DNA of 54,989 bases from Spirirestis rafaelensis WJT71-NPBG6 (GCA_019359015.1 JAHHID010000049.1:1-54989); one strand, 5' to 3'; positions 37,827 through 46,089 are shown, counted from the first letter of the stretch. Made by a program: numbers and translations. The notes: generated from the letters alone by a model not told the origin.

Positions 37827-38888
37827 ATGGCTAAAAATATTCATAGCAATTCACCATTTTCTTCGGATCTTCCAACTTTTAGCGTTCGCACAGCAAAGCC
37901 AAGTTCTGAGTTTTATTCTATTTTTTCTGAAGAAGAAATTTTTGGGCTAATTCATGCGTTAGAAGTCAGACGAGAAATACCTCTAAAGTATTCTTATAAA
38001 GGTAGAGGCGCAAAAATATGGAATGATTTTTATCGAAAATATATTATTCCTAAATGGTATAGGACATCAAGTTTAGAAATTGACCTTTTAAGGAAGAATT
38101 TTGAATATCTTAATGGCAATCATCAAAAATGTGAAAAAGTAAATATTATAGATGTCGGCTCAGGAAATTCATATCCAGTTAAAGAATTTGTCGGTAGACT
38201 GAGTAAATTGAATAAAATTAATAAATATATAGCCTTAGATATTAGCGAAGAATTACTTAAGTTAGCCAAGGAAAATTTTCAGAATTGGTTTCCACTAATC
38301 GAGTTTATAAGTCATCCAATTGACATAGAAAATAGTTGTCTACCCAAACTTTGGTCAACAAATCAAGCTCACCTCAAAACTGACGATACACCAAAAATAA
38401 TTTTACACTTGGGTGTGACAATGGGCAATCATCAAAACATAACTAAAGTCCTGAAAAACTTTAGAGACAGCATGGGTAATAATGATTTACTCGTTTTCAC
38501 TAACGAAACTGGTTCTAACTCTAATTGGGATGGAAAAGTGAGAGGTGGCTGCAATTATCATGCAAAAGAAGTGTATAAATGGAATAAAAACAAGATTGGA
38601 ATTAAATCTGAAGATTGCGAACTTATAAGGAAGTATGATTTAGAAACAGATAGCATAGTTGCTAATATGAAATTCCGTCATAATTACACTATAAATTTAA
38701 CTTGTGGGGGAGTAGATAAGAACATTCAAATTTTGGAAGGTGAAGAAATTACTATTTGGAGACATCATAAGTATGAAATACCTGAACTTATGCAAGAAAT
38801 AAAAAAAGCCGGACTACAAGTTGTCCATTATAGTATTGACAAATACTTATCACATATGATGGTGATTTGTGAGGTTGCTAGCGCTTAG
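37827..38888 (+). CDS. EgtD-like (histidine-specific type) methyltransferase
   Basis: A 353-residue SAM methyltransferase of the EgtD/DUF2260 type. EgtD trimethylates histidine to hercynine in ergothioneine synthesis. Seen: the N-terminal helical domain with KYSYKGRGAKIWNDFYR, motif I VNIIDVGSGNSYPVKEF, acidic YIALDISEELLKLA, LHLGVTMGNHQNI (the EgtD LGSTIGN-like turn), and a C-terminal IWRHHKYEIPELMQEIKKAGLQV. No EgtB-like gene is in the window, so the substrate may not be histidine. The gene is markedly more AT-rich than its neighbours, consistent with transfer. Confidence 0.8.
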   Translation: MAKNIHSNSPFSSDLPTFSVRTAKPSSEFYSIFSEEEIFGLIHALEVRREIPLKYSYKGRGAKIWNDFYRKYIIPKWYRTSSLEIDLLRKNFEYLNGNHQKCEKVNIIDVGSGNSYPVKEFVGRLSKLNKINKYIALDISEELLKLAKENFQNWFPLIEFISHPIDIENSCLPKLWSTNQAHLKTDDTPKIILHLGVTMGNHQNITKVLKNFRDSMGNNDLLVFTNETGSNSNWDGKVRGGCNYHAKEVYKWNKNKIGIKSEDCELIRKYDLETDSIVANMKFRHNYTINLTCGGVDKNIQILEGEEITIWRHHKYEIPELMQEIKKAGLQVVHYSIDKYLSHMMVICEVASA

Positions 38889-38933
38889 GCTGGAAGCCTA
38901 GGGCTACACGAACTAAGCCCACCTACGTGGGCT
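38886..38933. repeat. Tandem hairpin repeat TAGGCT / AGCCCAC
   Basis: Two perfect small hairpins in a row: TAGGCT-GGA-AGCCTA (38886-38900), overlapping the EgtD-like stop, and AGCCCAC-CTAC-GTGGGCT (38916-38933). A related inverted copy, with the same two motifs spaced differently, lies at about 47187-47243. These are dispersed repeats that may also act as terminators. Confidence 0.65.
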
Positions 38934-38965
38934 GATTAAGAGTATCTTTTTGCCTTTTACTTTCT

Positions 38966-41377
38966 TTACGCTCCTAACAATTGAGCGATAATAGGCAAGA
39001 CAACAGCAGCGTTCTCTTCATCGAATTCGGGAATATTTGTAGAATTTGATGCATTTTTTGTGTTGAGTCCTTGTTTGACTTTTTCACCCATTTGTCGTCG
39101 TTCTGGAGCGGTAAAATTGCTAAAAGTGCGTCGCAATAATGGTAGCAAAGCGGTAAACAATTCACCAGGTAATTGAGTTATCCAATTGTCTAAAACTTGC
39201 CAAAGGATATCATCGTGTAGAAGCAATAAACCACTACCTTTTAGAAATCCTTCTACCCACGCGGCTGCTTGGGGTGGTTCAGTGGCGATAGAAAGCGCTA
39301 ATCTCATGCGTCGCGCTGCTTCATCTGCGTTAAAAATACCAGCATCTAGCAATAAACGACAACAGCAACCAGCTATTAGTTTGTGTAGTCTTTGGTTGTC
39401 GGAAATTTGCGATAATACTTGTTGCCAAGATGTTATGTGTTCTTGGTTTTGCAGTAAAGCGATCGCACTATTCACTTTCATCACATTATCGTACATTGCT
39501 GCCGCTGCATCGTCATCCAAAGAAGCGCAAGCACCAGGTAAAGAAATGCAAATTCTCGTTACTAACTTATCTACTACATGAGTTATCATCTTCGTATCTG
39601 AGGAGCGGACGTTACCGTAACGCAATACATTTGCTAATGGTGGTAATGCTGCCATTAAATGTGTGACATCACTAACTAAAGCCGCAGCATTTTCCAAACG
39701 CGACATCAGATAAGTTACAGCATCAGCTAAATCTGATAATATTACTTGATTTAAAAAATTTGTCAGCGTTGGCAAATCATTTGCTGCATCTGCTTTATTA
39801 CAAGCAATGTTTGCAGCAGCATCTTTAACAGTATTGCCCCAAATACCAGCTTCAATTAAGCTGACAGCAAATTCTGGATGCCATTGCAAACGCCAGAATT
39901 CGTGAAAAGTGCCCTTTTTATTGCTTGTTTGTTGAAGTTGTCCCCAAGGAATTTCTAAAAGATTGAGACGATGTAATAAGTGCGATCGCTCTAAATCATT
40001 ATTATTTCTTAAATCTAAATCTAGAGTCTTTTCGGTTACTTCTGCCCCGATTCGCAAACGTTTTTGTTGCCGCATTAAATCTTGCTGCAACGGCATCATC
40101 GGCGTTTCTGGTGGAACTTTGCCCAGGCGATCGCCAACTATGAGTTTATCGTGAATGAGACGCATCGGTAAATCACTACCAAAACAAAATACTGCTTGGA
40201 TAGCTTCATTTAATTCTGGCAAACCTGGGAGACGGCGATTTCTCAAAGCCGCCAAAGATTCCGCCAACCGGACCGCTTCAATTACATGCGCCGAGGAAGC
40301 ATCTAAACCTTGTTCGCGTAATAAATGTGCAACCTGCGTTAGCCAGCGAATTACGACTTGGGAGTCGGGAGCGGGGTGTGGGGGAGTGGGGAGAGGGGGG
40401 GCTTCGGGGTCCCCACGAAGTGGGGTTGGGGGGAAGGGGGGGAAAGAAGAATTATCCTCCAAGGAGTCCCCTTGTCCCCCTTGTCTCCCTTTCTCCCTGT
40501 CTCCCTGCCCCATTCCCCATTCCCACAGATGATGATACCAACCCGGTGATTCAATACCAGCACCGTAGCCGCTGTTATAAGATAAACGTCCGTAAGTCCA
40601 AGGTATCCAAGTCGCTTCTACCTTTATTTTGGGTAATCCTTTAAGTATTGCTGTATCTTCTTTCACAGATGATATATCGGAAAGTGCTGGAGCGTGCCAA
40701 GCGCCACAGACAACTGCAATTCTTTTATAGCCAGCTTTTTCAGGTTCGCGGATAGTTTTCCGCATATATGCTTCGCGCTGTGCTTCTATGGGGTCTGTTG
40801 ATGGTGGTGTATCCTGACGCACAGCTGACATCGCTTCGAGAATGGCGGCGAACAAATCAACGCTGTTATGACGTTGTTCTACCATATGTTCCCACCAGCG
40901 ATCGCCGTCGGTGTAACCTGCGGCTTTTCCTAGCAAAGCCAGCGGATCTTCAGGGAGGGAGGAGGGGGGGAGCGAGGGAGTGGGGGAGGGGGGAGATAAA
41001 GGAGATGGGGAAGAAAATTCCTCCTTGTCTCCTTGTCCCCTTGTCCCCTTGTCTTCCCCTATCGCCATCCGATGCGCTAATGGTAAGTCCATAAAGCGCA
41101 CGGGGATGTTATTAGTTAAGCCGTAATGCAGTGCTTGCCATTCTGGTGAGAAGATGGCGAAGGGATAATAAACGCAGTCTTGGGGCTTATCTGGTACATA
41201 TATTAGTAATGCGACTGGTGGCTGCATTGCTGGGGAACTTAGCAATGGTAGTAATGATTCGGCGTCGGGTGGTCCTTCGATGAGGATAATGTCTGGTTCA
41301 AGACTTTCTAAGGCTTGACGCAGGCTGCGTGCTGAACCGGGACCGTGATGTCGTATGCCGAATATGTGGATAGTCAT
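38966..41377 (-). CDS. DUF5682-like protein of the MoxR/SWIM/VWA set
   Basis: An 803-residue protein. The N-terminal domain (1-290) opens with FGIRHHGPGSARSLR and has ILIEGPPDAESLL, VRFMDLPLAHRM and RIAVVCGAWHAPAL. These His/Glu motifs recall the EreA/ChaN/TraB-type metal hydrolase fold, so a hydrolase is plausible. The rest (340-803) is helical and repeat-like. Two low-complexity Pro/Gly-rich blocks (about 110-141 and 288-338) are encoded by STRR repeats and are probably insertions. It lies on the same strand as the MoxR, DUF5691 and SWIM genes. The family name is from memory and context. Confidence 0.78.
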   Translation of the reverse strand: MTIHIFGIRHHGPGSARSLRQALESLEPDIILIEGPPDAESLLPLLSSPAMQPPVALLIYVPDKPQDCVYYPFAIFSPEWQALHYGLTNNIPVRFMDLPLAHRMAIGEDKGTRGQGDKEEFSSPSPLSPPSPTPSLPPSSLPEDPLALLGKAAGYTDGDRWWEHMVEQRHNSVDLFAAILEAMSAVRQDTPPSTDPIEAQREAYMRKTIREPEKAGYKRIAVVCGAWHAPALSDISSVKEDTAILKGLPKIKVEATWIPWTYGRLSYNSGYGAGIESPGWYHHLWEWGMGQGDREKGRQGGQGDSLEDNSSFPPFPPTPLRGDPEAPPLPTPPHPAPDSQVVIRWLTQVAHLLREQGLDASSAHVIEAVRLAESLAALRNRRLPGLPELNEAIQAVFCFGSDLPMRLIHDKLIVGDRLGKVPPETPMMPLQQDLMRQQKRLRIGAEVTEKTLDLDLRNNNDLERSHLLHRLNLLEIPWGQLQQTSNKKGTFHEFWRLQWHPEFAVSLIEAGIWGNTVKDAAANIACNKADAANDLPTLTNFLNQVILSDLADAVTYLMSRLENAAALVSDVTHLMAALPPLANVLRYGNVRSSDTKMITHVVDKLVTRICISLPGACASLDDDAAAAMYDNVMKVNSAIALLQNQEHITSWQQVLSQISDNQRLHKLIAGCCCRLLLDAGIFNADEAARRMRLALSIATEPPQAAAWVEGFLKGSGLLLLHDDILWQVLDNWITQLPGELFTALLPLLRRTFSNFTAPERRQMGEKVKQGLNTKNASNSTNIPEFDEENAAVVLPIIAQLLGA
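40364..40516. repeat. In-frame STRR insertion in DUF5682 (second)
   Basis: G/C-rich tandem short repeats (GGGGAGTGGGG, CCCCTTGTCCCCCTTGTC) plus the CCCCACGAAGTGGGG palindrome lie inside the gene. They translate as Gly/Asp- and Pro-rich sequence between WEWGMG and QVVIRWLTQ. They match the STRR style of intergenic DNA in this window. Confidence 0.7.
40954..41050. repeat. In-frame STRR insertion in DUF5682 (first)
   Basis: Repeats of the CCTTGTCCCCTTGTCCCC and GGGGGAGGGGGG kind inside the coding sequence, encoding KGTRGQGDKEE and a Ser/Pro run. The joins read GED...PEDPLALLGKAAG, so removing the block leaves a natural GEDPLALLG sequence. Confidence 0.75.
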
Positions 41378-41500
41378 GGTGAGGAGGGTTTTGAGTCAAT
41401 CAAAACACATCACTTATTGATTTGCTTTTTCAAACGCGATCGAGTTTTGGCAAAAAAATGTCTAATGAAGGCGATCGCATAAAATGTCTGCATATTCAGA

Positions 41501-41725
41501 CTAGACTACATTATCTCGCGGCTCGGAACTATTACGAAAACGCGCTTTGAACTCCGGATAATTTTCTAAATCCTCTAATGATTGTAACGGAGGCATTTCA
41601 ATCCAATTACCCTCTGTATGTAGCTTGTCTACATAAGCATAAAAGGCTTCTTGATCGTCTCGATGAGTAAGAACATAATCGTGCAACTCTTTTTGGTTCA
41701 TTGCTTGAAAGTTAGGTTTACTCAT
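41501..41725 (-). CDS. DUF6887-like small protein
   Basis: A 74-residue protein, MSKPNFQAMNQKELHDYVLT, continuing with HRDDQEAFYAYVDKLHTEGNW and EMPPLQSLEDLENYPEFKARF. It resembles the small cyanobacterial family I know as DUF6887, which usually sits just downstream of a DUF6888 gene. ATG 41725 has GGAGG about 9 bases upstream and overlaps the stop of the DUF6888-like gene as ATGA. The pair is arranged like a toxin-antitoxin module, but no activity is known. Confidence 0.75.
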   Translation of the reverse strand: MSKPNFQAMNQKELHDYVLTHRDDQEAFYAYVDKLHTEGNWIEMPPLQSLEDLENYPEFKARFRNSSEPRDNVV

Positions 41726-41898
41726 CCTATATACCTCCATTTACCGTTAGGATATATTTCTATGATATTTTCCTCACCCGCTAGGATAAATACGTTTCCC
41801 GTTCGTTCATCCATCCGAACGATATTGATCGGTAAGTAAAGTTTAGTGAACCAACAGCACAACACATAGCACTGTGTTTTTTGTTCTAGCGTAGGGAT
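41722..41898 (-). CDS. DUF6888-like small protein with lost or non-ATG start
   Basis: The minus strand encodes 58 codons ending LPINIVRMDERTGNVFILAG, then EENIIEIYPNGKWRYIG and TGA, matching the DUF6888 pattern. Upstream it reads PTLEQKTQCYVLCCWFTKLY, also family-like. Relatives start M-P-T (from memory); here the codon before Pro-Thr is ATC (41896-41898), preceded by ATT, with AGGAG about 9 bases further up. Either the start is a rare ATT/ATC codon or an ATG-to-ATC change has silenced it. The stop overlaps the next gene's ATG (ATGA). Confidence 0.65.
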   Translation of the reverse strand: MPTLEQKTQCYVLCCWFTKLYLPINIVRMDERTGNVFILAGEENIIEIYPNGKWRYIG

Positions 41899-42074
41899 AA
41901 TTTGGACTCCTCAATATCGCTACCTAGCATGAGTATAACAGCTTCCAAACCACGCAAAACTTGATAAAACAAAAACATATAGTTGACGACGTGCGTAGAC
42001 GCAGCTTGCCCCATAACGCGATCGCGCTTATTTGAGGAACCGCGATCGCCTTGGTCTTTGCGTGATACTTTCCT

Positions 42075-43223
42075 CTAAGATACTTCCCGACAAGCGCGAT
42101 ATAAATCTTTCCACCCATCCCTTTCTTTCACCACCGTTTCTAAATACTCGCGCCAAACTACTTTATCCTGCACTGGGTCTTTAATCACCGCCCCAATCAA
42201 CCCAGAAGCAACATCTGCTGCTTGTAAATTTCCATCACCAAAATGCGCCGATAGCGCCATACCATTATTCACAACAGAAATAACTTCCGCTGTACTCAAA
42301 GTACTACTAGGCGATTTAATTTTGGTTTTTCCATCTTCGGTAACACCACTACGCAATTCTCGAAAAATGGTGACGATGCGGCGAATTTCTTCCAACGCTG
42401 GGGGTTCGGCTGGCAATTCTAAAGCTTTTCCTAGACTTTCCACCCGTCGCTGCACAATTTCGACTTCCTCATCCACAGTTTTTGGTAAAGGCAAAACTAC
42501 TGTGTTAAAACGGCGTTTCAACGCGCTGGAAAGTTCGTTCACACCTTTATCGCGGTCATTTGCAGTCGCAATTACACTAAATCCCTTCCGCGCTTGCACC
42601 TCGGAATTAAGTTCAGGTATGGGCAGTGTTTTTTCGGAAAGTACAGTAATTAATGTATCCTGCACATCTGCGGAAATGCGAGTTAATTCTTCCACGCGGG
42701 CAATTTTGCCATCTTCCATCGCTCGCATTAACGGACTTTGAACCAAGGCTGCCATTGAGGGACCATCAGCCAATAATTTGGCATAATTCCAACCATAGCG
42801 GATTGCTTCCTCACTCGTCCCCGCCGTACCCTGAATTAACAGCGTTGAATCTCCAGAAATCGCCGCAGCCAAATGTTCAGAAACCCAAGATTTCGCCGTT
42901 CCCGGTACACCAAGTAACAATAATGCCCTATCCGTCGTCAAAGTAGCCGTCGCAACTTCAATTATTCGTCTGTCTCCGATATACTTTGGCGACACCTCAA
43001 AACCATTCTCTAACCTCCCCCCCAAAAGATACGTTACCACCCCCCAAGGCGATAACTTCCAATTTGGCGGACGTTGCTTATTATCCACCTTTGCTAACTC
43101 CGCCAATTCAATAGCAAACTGCTCCTCCGCATGTTCCCTTAAAAGAGTCGTCTCTTTATTTACCTCAATCTCCTTCTCTGTGCCCTCTGTGCCTCTGCGG
43201 TTCGTTCTCTTTCTTTCACTCAT
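42075..43223 (-). CDS. MoxR-type AAA+ ATPase
   Basis: A 382-residue AAA+ ATPase. Walker A is GVPGTAKS (105-112). The Walker B region IARVEELTR (174-182) has Glu-Glu instead of the usual Asp-Glu. ATANDRD (about 219-225) is sensor 1, and LKRRFN (235-240) carries the likely arginine finger. MoxR ATPases remodel VWA-domain partners to insert metals or assemble complexes. The ATG overlaps the DUF5691 stop as TAATG, so translation is coupled. The first 20 residues (RTNRRGTEGTEKE) are encoded by a common CAGAGGCACAGAGGG-like repeat. Confidence 0.9.
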   Translation of the reverse strand: MSERKRTNRRGTEGTEKEIEVNKETTLLREHAEEQFAIELAELAKVDNKQRPPNWKLSPWGVVTYLLGGRLENGFEVSPKYIGDRRIIEVATATLTTDRALLLLGVPGTAKSWVSEHLAAAISGDSTLLIQGTAGTSEEAIRYGWNYAKLLADGPSMAALVQSPLMRAMEDGKIARVEELTRISADVQDTLITVLSEKTLPIPELNSEVQARKGFSVIATANDRDKGVNELSSALKRRFNTVVLPLPKTVDEEVEIVQRRVESLGKALELPAEPPALEEIRRIVTIFRELRSGVTEDGKTKIKSPSSTLSTAEVISVVNNGMALSAHFGDGNLQAADVASGLIGAVIKDPVQDKVVWREYLETVVKERDGWKDLYRACREVS

Positions 43224-44773
43224 TACTCACCTCTTAATTCCTGTATCATTTGAAAACGAAACAACAACGTAGCCAAAAACTCATTCACAAAATCTTGCCA
43301 AAACGAACCCTCTTCCACAACAGCGCACAATTCCCCAGCAGCTTCCACAACCGAAGGTTCCATATAAAGGGCGAAATTTTGAAAGAGCGATCGCATTTTC
43401 CATTCATACTGCTGATTATAAACTTCAATGTATTTTCGTATACTTGATAGTACAAGCTGACTAACTTTCGCACTCCAAGGCGTTTGGTGATGCTTCAATA
43501 ACGTATACGCGGGATGATTCACATTCAGCAATTTGCCCTGATTCTGCAATAATGTCTGCAAAATCAAAGTATTCGCTTTATCTTGTCCTACAACCTTCAA
43601 CAACCCAACAATTAATTCCTCACCATTGCTCATAAAGGTGTGATAAAACTTACTTGCATCTGGCAGTAAAACTTCTGCCCACTGTGAATCTTGACTTTTG
43701 AAAGCTGCTGTCGCCCAAGCTTCCAACAGCATTTTTTCCCACTCGCTACCATCAACAAATTCCAATAATTGCTGCGGCGTTTTGCCCCAATTATTACACC
43801 AAAAACTAGGTGGTACGGAACAAAGCATTTGCAACAATAAGCTAGCTTTCTCCCCCAATGCAGAACTGTAACGAGACTGATCGATCCCGTCGCGGATCAT
43901 TTGGCGATCGCCCTTGGCGGCGGCTTCCGCATCGCACGTTGAAGGCAAAGTCACTTGCACAGAGTTGTGGTTAAATGTAATTAATGGGCGAACTACCTGT
44001 ATCATCCGCTGACACAATCTCGATTTCGGCAGTTTTGACAGCAACTTAGCGGCAACATCTCGCACTTGCTTGCGTTTATCATCTAATGCAGCTTCTAAAA
44101 ACGGCTCATCGTTGATGCTCAAATTGATTTCTAAAGCTGCTAATAAACTCGCTCTCTCTTCAGCGCTTTCCTTTTTCCAAGTTTTCTTCAGTTGTTCTCG
44201 TGCTTTATCTGGATCTTGTTCGCGAAGTCTTTGCAGTAGCGCTCGCCTTGCTTGTTTGTTACCAGTCTGCCAAGTTTTATTAGTAATTTCACTGCTAACA
44301 TAATTCCAGTCTGGGTTCTGCTTTGCCAGCCAATATCCCCGTTTACCCAAAACTGGTAAAATACAAGCTTGTAAATTATTTTGCTTTTGCCCTAACGTCA
44401 GCACCTGAGGCAAGTATTCTGGAGGAACTCTTTTTCTAGCGGCGGCTGCCACTGTTAACCATTCTGGCAGAAGTTGGGCATATTTCCCACCTAATATCAA
44501 AGCTAGATGTTGCCGAGAAACAAGACTGCAATCAAGTAATTCTTCAGATTCACAGGCTTTTTGCTCTGGTGGCTGATTAATGATAGATATTTTACCAGCG
44601 CATTGATAAAGAGCGATCGCACCAGCCGCACTCAGTAAACTTCCTTCCTTGTCGCTGCTATCCAAACAACTCAAAATTTCACCCAACTTATTATCAGGTG
44701 GTATCACCTTTAACGCTTGTCGTTCAGTACCGACTAATGCTACTTTTACAACCTCTTGCCATAAATATTTCAT
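43223..44773 (-). CDS. DUF5691-like HEAT-type protein
   Basis: A 516-residue soluble, helical protein from ATG 44773 (MKYLWQEVVKVALVGTERQA). The middle has HEAT-like helical pairs (RRALLQRLREQDPDKAREQL, ERASLLAALEINL, DDKRKQVRDVAAKLLSKLP), suggesting a scaffold. I associate this protein with DUF5691, based on its position between SWIM and MoxR genes and its N-terminal VGTER motif. The frame is open upstream to 44893 but that would overlap the SWIM gene. It begins 5 bases after the SWIM stop and overlaps MoxR by one base. Confidence 0.8.
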   Translation of the reverse strand: MKYLWQEVVKVALVGTERQALKVIPPDNKLGEILSCLDSSDKEGSLLSAAGAIALYQCAGKISIINQPPEQKACESEELLDCSLVSRQHLALILGGKYAQLLPEWLTVAAAARKRVPPEYLPQVLTLGQKQNNLQACILPVLGKRGYWLAKQNPDWNYVSSEITNKTWQTGNKQARRALLQRLREQDPDKAREQLKKTWKKESAEERASLLAALEINLSINDEPFLEAALDDKRKQVRDVAAKLLSKLPKSRLCQRMIQVVRPLITFNHNSVQVTLPSTCDAEAAAKGDRQMIRDGIDQSRYSSALGEKASLLLQMLCSVPPSFWCNNWGKTPQQLLEFVDGSEWEKMLLEAWATAAFKSQDSQWAEVLLPDASKFYHTFMSNGEELIVGLLKVVGQDKANTLILQTLLQNQGKLLNVNHPAYTLLKHHQTPWSAKVSQLVLSSIRKYIEVYNQQYEWKMRSLFQNFALYMEPSVVEAAGELCAVVEEGSFWQDFVNEFLATLLFRFQMIQELRGE

Positions 44774-44778
44774 AATTT

Positions 44779-46089
44779 TTAAAGTAGAACAAATATACCA
44801 TTCGCATATACGCTTAGAGGCAAGAAGCGATCGCCATTCCATTCTCCAAAAATGCCGATAAAATGCCCCCCACTGAGTGCCAATAATTGCCACGCTTTTT
44901 GAGAAACTAAGCCAACTACTGGAAGCATATATCCATCGGCATCACACACAGCACGACAGGTTCCATCATCATTAAAGATAGGCATTACAGCTTGTAACGC
45001 TATAGGAAACTGTTCGATCCAAGGATTGCGTGCCAAAGCTTTGGCGTAAGCTTGCATCATGTCTTGGATGCTACTATATCCCGGCATTTTATCTATCGGT
45101 GCTGCATCATGATGAATTTTAACTAGCGATCGCAACGGATAAGCACTCTCGAAAAATACTAACTCTGCATCTATACTAGTTCCTGGGATCAAGCTAGTAT
45201 CTAATGGTTGACTACCATAAGCAAAGTTTAAAATTAGGGCAGCTTGTTGAGTTTTCTCGCCCCATAACCAATTAAACTGCGATCGCAACTTGTCTTCTTC
45301 AGTGACACGTTGACCTAATATTAACCAGCGATCGCGTACACCTGAAGACGTTAATAATTCTTCTTGATTCTGCGTCCAACCAATTTGGGTGCGGATGTCT
45401 GCTTGCATTTCGGCTGGTAAACTTTCCCAACGTTTAAAGCCGGAAATCAACAAATAAACACGTCCCAGCTGTGTCAACAGCCTTTCTTCCCATCCGATAC
45501 CAGAATGTGGTATACTTGCCATCTCGCGCAGCATACGAGCAACCCCTGGCGCTTGAGCATCTACAAGCCTCGCTGCTGCGGTATCCCAAAAACTGTAAGG
45601 TTGTCCTTGAGCTACAGCTAACCCCTGACGTACCAAATCGCGCAACCAAAGTTCTAAATCCTGCATTCCCGCAGTTACTTTGTTGTAGCGCATCTGAGCA
45701 CGCTTTGCTTGAGCTGCTGTATCAACTACTTTCTTTGTGGATTCAGTTTTTTTATCTGGTTTATGTTTGGGTGTATCAAGACTTGCCTTTTGTGGCAAAG
45801 TTTTTTCTGTAAAAGCTTCTTTTTGATCGGTAAAAAGCAAAAACAAACCGATTGCGTGTTTGCACGGTGTTTTGCGACTGGGACAGGTACATTTAAAAGC
45901 AAGTTCTGTAATATCAATCTGTGTTTGGTAAGTATTGCTACCGCTACCTTGACACTCACCCCAAATAGCTTGTTGGTTGTAACCCAACGACAACCATTTT
46001 GAGCGCACCGCTAAAGCTTGAGCATTCTTAGCGGAACTGGTATCCGGTGCTAGCGCTAGAATTTGTTCCTGAGTCCAGCTTGCAGACAT
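44779..46089 (-). CDS. SWIM zinc-finger protein
   Basis: A 436-residue protein and the first gene of the coupled unit. The SWIM zinc finger is near the N-terminus: Cys67, Cys69, Cys76 and His78 in FKCTCPSRKTPCKHAIGL (C-x-C-xn-C-x-H). SWIM domains bind DNA or proteins. A lysine-rich linker (about 90-130) leads to a large helical domain with LWLRDLVRQGL and a WLILGQRVTEE segment, without known catalytic motifs. ATG at 46089. Confidence 0.9.
   Translation of the reverse strand: MSASWTQEQILALAPDTSSAKNAQALAVRSKWLSLGYNQQAIWGECQGSGSNTYQTQIDITELAFKCTCPSRKTPCKHAIGLFLLFTDQKEAFTEKTLPQKASLDTPKHKPDKKTESTKKVVDTAAQAKRAQMRYNKVTAGMQDLELWLRDLVRQGLAVAQGQPYSFWDTAAARLVDAQAPGVARMLREMASIPHSGIGWEERLLTQLGRVYLLISGFKRWESLPAEMQADIRTQIGWTQNQEELLTSSGVRDRWLILGQRVTEEDKLRSQFNWLWGEKTQQAALILNFAYGSQPLDTSLIPGTSIDAELVFFESAYPLRSLVKIHHDAAPIDKMPGYSSIQDMMQAYAKALARNPWIEQFPIALQAVMPIFNDDGTCRAVCDADGYMLPVVGLVSQKAWQLLALSGGHFIGIFGEWNGDRFLPLSVYANGIFVLL

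Noticed and set aside
40155-41094. Several plus-strand open frames opposite DUF5682
   Set aside because: They are shadows produced by GC-rich repeat insertions in the minus-strand gene.
31642-46089. Classical defence island or prophage
   Set aside because: No phage structural, integrase, restriction-modification or CRISPR genes are seen; ribosomal and housekeeping genes are interspersed.
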